A stretch of 8,038 nucleotides of DNA from Pseudomonadota bacterium (GTDB lineage Bacteria; Pseudomonadota; Gammaproteobacteria; Burkholderiales; SG8-41). Below are positions 6,044 to 8,038 of this stretch, piece by piece. The translations under genes and the position numbers were made by a program. Position 1 is the first letter of the stretch; every line of letters begins with the position of its first letter. The stretch spans positions 1 through 8,038 of the forward strand of contig JAEYXO010000199.1 of the NCBI GenBank assembly GCA_023431245.1, in the 5' to 3' direction. Below the pieces are notes generated by a model, which had not been told where the DNA came from, ran no database searches, and worked only from the letters and a program-made list of their open reading frames with translations.

Positions 6044-8038
6044 TCAGTGCGCCGCGGCGGAAGCCGGCTGCGTCTCGTCCGCGGACTTCCGCGCGCCGAC
6101 GATGAAGGTGTAGGCCACCGGCACCACGAACAGCGTGAACAGCGTGCCCAGGCTCATGCCGCCGACGATCACCCAGCCGATCGCCGAACGCGATTCGGCG
6201 CCGGCGCCGGTGGCGATCGCCAGCGGCACCGCCCCGAGCACCGTCGCCGCGGTGGTCATCAGGATCGGCCGCAGGCGCAGCGAACAGGCCTCGACCAGCG
6301 CCGCGATCCGCTCGCGCCCCTGGTCGCGCAACTGGTTGGTGAATTCCACGATCAGGATGCCGTTCTTGGTGATCAGCCCGATCAGCATCACCAGCCCGAT
6401 CTGGCTGTAGACATTGAGCGTGCCGCCGGTGAGCTTGATCACCAGCAGCGCCCCGGTCATCGCCAGCGGCACGGTCAGCATGATCACCAGCGGACCGCGG
6501 AAACTCTCGAATTGCGCTGCCAGCACCAGGTAGATGAAGGCCAGAGCCAGCACGAATATGAGATAGAGCTGCTGGCCGGACTCGCGGAACTCGCGCGACT
6601 GCCCGTCGAGCGTGGTCTGGTACTCCGGCGTCAGGCTCTCCGCCGCCGCGACCTCCATCGCGCCCAGCGCCTCCGACAGCGAGTAACCCCGCGTGATGTT
6701 CGCCGAGATGATCGCCGCGCGCAGCCGGTTGAAATGGTTCAGCTCCTTCGGCGCCACGGTTTCGCGCACGCTGACCAGGTTCGACAGCTGGGTGATGCCG
6801 CCGGAAGCGCCGCGCACGTAGATCGACGTGAGGTCGGCCGGCTGGCGGCGGTCCTTGTCCTCCAGCCTGACGATGACGTCGTACTGCTTGCCCTCGCGCT
6901 TGAAACGGGTGACCTGGCGACCGCCGAGCAGGGTTTCCATCGTGCGGCCTATGGTTTCGACCTGGATGCCCAGCGCCGCCGCCTTCTCGCGGTCGATGTC
7001 CACCGTCAGCTGCGGCTTGTTGAGCTTGAGGTCGCTGTCGACATTGGCCAGCGCCGGCGACTGCCGCGCCTTCGCCACCAGCGCGCTCACCCGGCGGTCC
7101 AGATCCTCGTACGAATTGCCCTGCACCACGAACTGCACCGGCGGATTGCGGAAACTCTGCCCCAGCGAGGGCGGGTTGACCGGAAAGGCCAGCACGCCGG
7201 GCATCCGCGCGAACATCTGCGGCGCGATCGACGCGGTGATCTGCTGCGTCTTGCGGTCGCGTTCGCTCCAGTCAGACAGGCGGACGAAGGACAGCGCGAA
7301 ATTGACCGGGTTGGGCCGCTCGAGGCCCGGTGCGACCGAAACGAAATAGGATGTGATCTCCGGCACGTCGGCATAGATATCCTCCCACAGCCGCGCGTAG
7401 TCATCGGTGTATTCCTTGGTCGCCCCCTCGGGCGCCGACATCACACCGATGAAAAAGCCGCGGTCCTCCAGCGGGGAGAGCTCGGAGCGGATCGACAGGA
7501 ACAGCGCCGATCCGCCCGCGGCGACCAGCAGGAACAGCACGACGACCACGCTGCGCCGGGCGAGGCAGAAGCGCAGCAGGCGCTCGTAGCCTGCGGACAT
7601 GCCTTCGAAAAAGCGCTCCAGCGCGTTGTAGATGCGGCCGTGCGAGGCTTCATGGCGCAGCAGCTTGGAGCACATCATCGGCGTCAGTGTCAGCGCGACG
7701 AACCCCGACACCACGACCGCGGAAGCCACGGTCAGCGCGAACTCGAGGAACAGGCGGCCGGTGTTGCCGGTCGCGAAGGCCAGCGGCGCGAATACCGCGG
7801 CCAGCGTCACCGTCATCGCCACCACGGCGAAGGCGATTTCGCGCCCGCCCTTCAGTGCCGCCTCGAAGGGGCGCATGCCGTTCTCGATGTGGCGGTGGAT
7901 GTTCTCGAGCACGACGATGGCGTCGTCGACGACCAGCCCCACCGCCAGCACGATGCCCAGCAGCGTCAGCACGTTGATCGAGAAACCCATGACCCAGATC
8001 AGGAAAAAGGCCCCGATCAGCGACACCGGGATGGTGAC
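6044..8038 (-). CDS. RND multidrug efflux permease, HAE1/AcrB type (N-terminal third outside window)
   Basis: Proton-driven inner-membrane component of a tripartite efflux pump. The frame is open through the right edge; 664 residues are visible and, against the usual ~1030-1050, roughly 370 N-terminal residues are missing. The Met codon at 8026 is internal. Visible in order: the transmembrane segment holding GLVVDDAIVVLEN, whose paired Asp (7922-7927) correspond to AcrB D407/D408 of the proton relay; further membrane helices; the second periplasmic porter loop (ELSPLEDRGFF through about VAPKELNHFN); then helices including LVLAAQFESF and GLITKNGILIVEF, whose Lys (6365-6367) matches AcrB K940. 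The C-terminus is a short polar tail. All proton-relay residues in view are intact. The adaptor and outer-membrane factor are not visible. The drug profile and subfamily cannot be assigned. Confidence 0.95.
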   Translation of the reverse strand, partial: VTIPVSLIGAFFLIWVMGFSINVLTLLGIVLAVGLVVDDAIVVLENIHRHIENGMRPFEAALKGGREIAFAVVAMTVTLAAVFAPLAFATGNTGRLFLEFALTVASAVVVSGFVALTLTPMMCSKLLRHEASHGRIYNALERFFEGMSAGYERLLRFCLARRSVVVVLFLLVAAGGSALFLSIRSELSPLEDRGFFIGVMSAPEGATKEYTDDYARLWEDIYADVPEITSYFVSVAPGLERPNPVNFALSFVRLSDWSERDRKTQQITASIAPQMFARMPGVLAFPVNPPSLGQSFRNPPVQFVVQGNSYEDLDRRVSALVAKARQSPALANVDSDLKLNKPQLTVDIDREKAAALGIQVETIGRTMETLLGGRQVTRFKREGKQYDVIVRLEDKDRRQPADLTSIYVRGASGGITQLSNLVSVRETVAPKELNHFNRLRAAIISANITRGYSLSEALGAMEVAAAESLTPEYQTTLDGQSREFRESGQQLYLIFVLALAFIYLVLAAQFESFRGPLVIMLTVPLAMTGALLVIKLTGGTLNVYSQIGLVMLIGLITKNGILIVEFTNQLRDQGRERIAALVEACSLRLRPILMTTAATVLGAVPLAIATGAGAESRSAIGWVIVGGMSLGTLFTLFVVPVAYTFIVGARKSADETQPASAAAH

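Noticed and set aside
8024..8026. Met codon at 8026 as the start of the RND gene
   Set aside because: The frame stays open to the window edge with matching family sequence before it. The visible part lacks the first transmembrane helix and first porter loop, so this is an internal Met.

Overview
The window is a GC-rich, gene-dense piece of a bacterial chromosome, most likely from a betaproteobacterium. This rests on gene content: a DedA-rhodanese fusion, a YhaJ-type LysR regulator, a YhhW-type pirin and an HAE1-type RND pump. The genus cannot be fixed from the sequence. No tRNA, rRNA, insertion sequence, CRISPR array or integration scar is visible. No gene-free stretch reaches 300 bases; the two longest gaps are 735-919 and 4930-5121.

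Layout from left to right. (1) The C-terminal tail of an unrecognised plus-strand gene ends at 116. (2) A minus-strand nitroreductase-family flavoprotein lies at 129-734. (3) A plus-strand SAM-methyltransferase-like protein at 920-1834 carries a clear twin-arginine signal peptide. (4) A minus-strand run of four closely spaced genes, transcribed from 4929 down to 1846, encodes a bicupin pirin (YhhW type), an FMN-dependent quinone/azo/chromate-type reductase, a YgiD-type DOPA extradiol dioxygenase, and a DedA membrane protein fused to a rhodanese domain. Gaps are 25-45 nt and each gene has a Shine-Dalgarno sequence. (5) A very AT-rich divergent control region separates this run from (6) a plus-strand LysR regulator resembling E. 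coli YhaJ at 5122-6039. (7) Convergent to it, the C-terminal two thirds of an RND efflux permease runs off the right edge.

The central block reads as a regulator plus target operon. A YhaJ-like regulator faces a pirin, a quinone-type reductase, a catechol ring-cleaving dioxygenase and a membrane/sulfurtransferase protein. The content suggests handling of quinones, catechols or related redox-active aromatics. That functional reading is inference. The nitroreductase and the RND pump would fit the same theme but are separate transcription units.

The most striking point is in the last gene of the operon. The rhodanese domain is interrupted by one in-frame TGA (1978-1980), two codons after the catalytic Cys. 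The frame then continues intact for 43 codons, including the usual C-terminal GGxxAW rhodanese signature, and stops 11 nt from the convergent neighbour. From memory of the family the interrupted position is normally Cys (YCxCPNE), and a hairpin with bacterial SECIS-like geometry follows the TGA. The two explanations are a selenocysteine-containing DedA-rhodanese and a very recent nonsense mutation (or sequencing error). The sequence alone does not decide between them.
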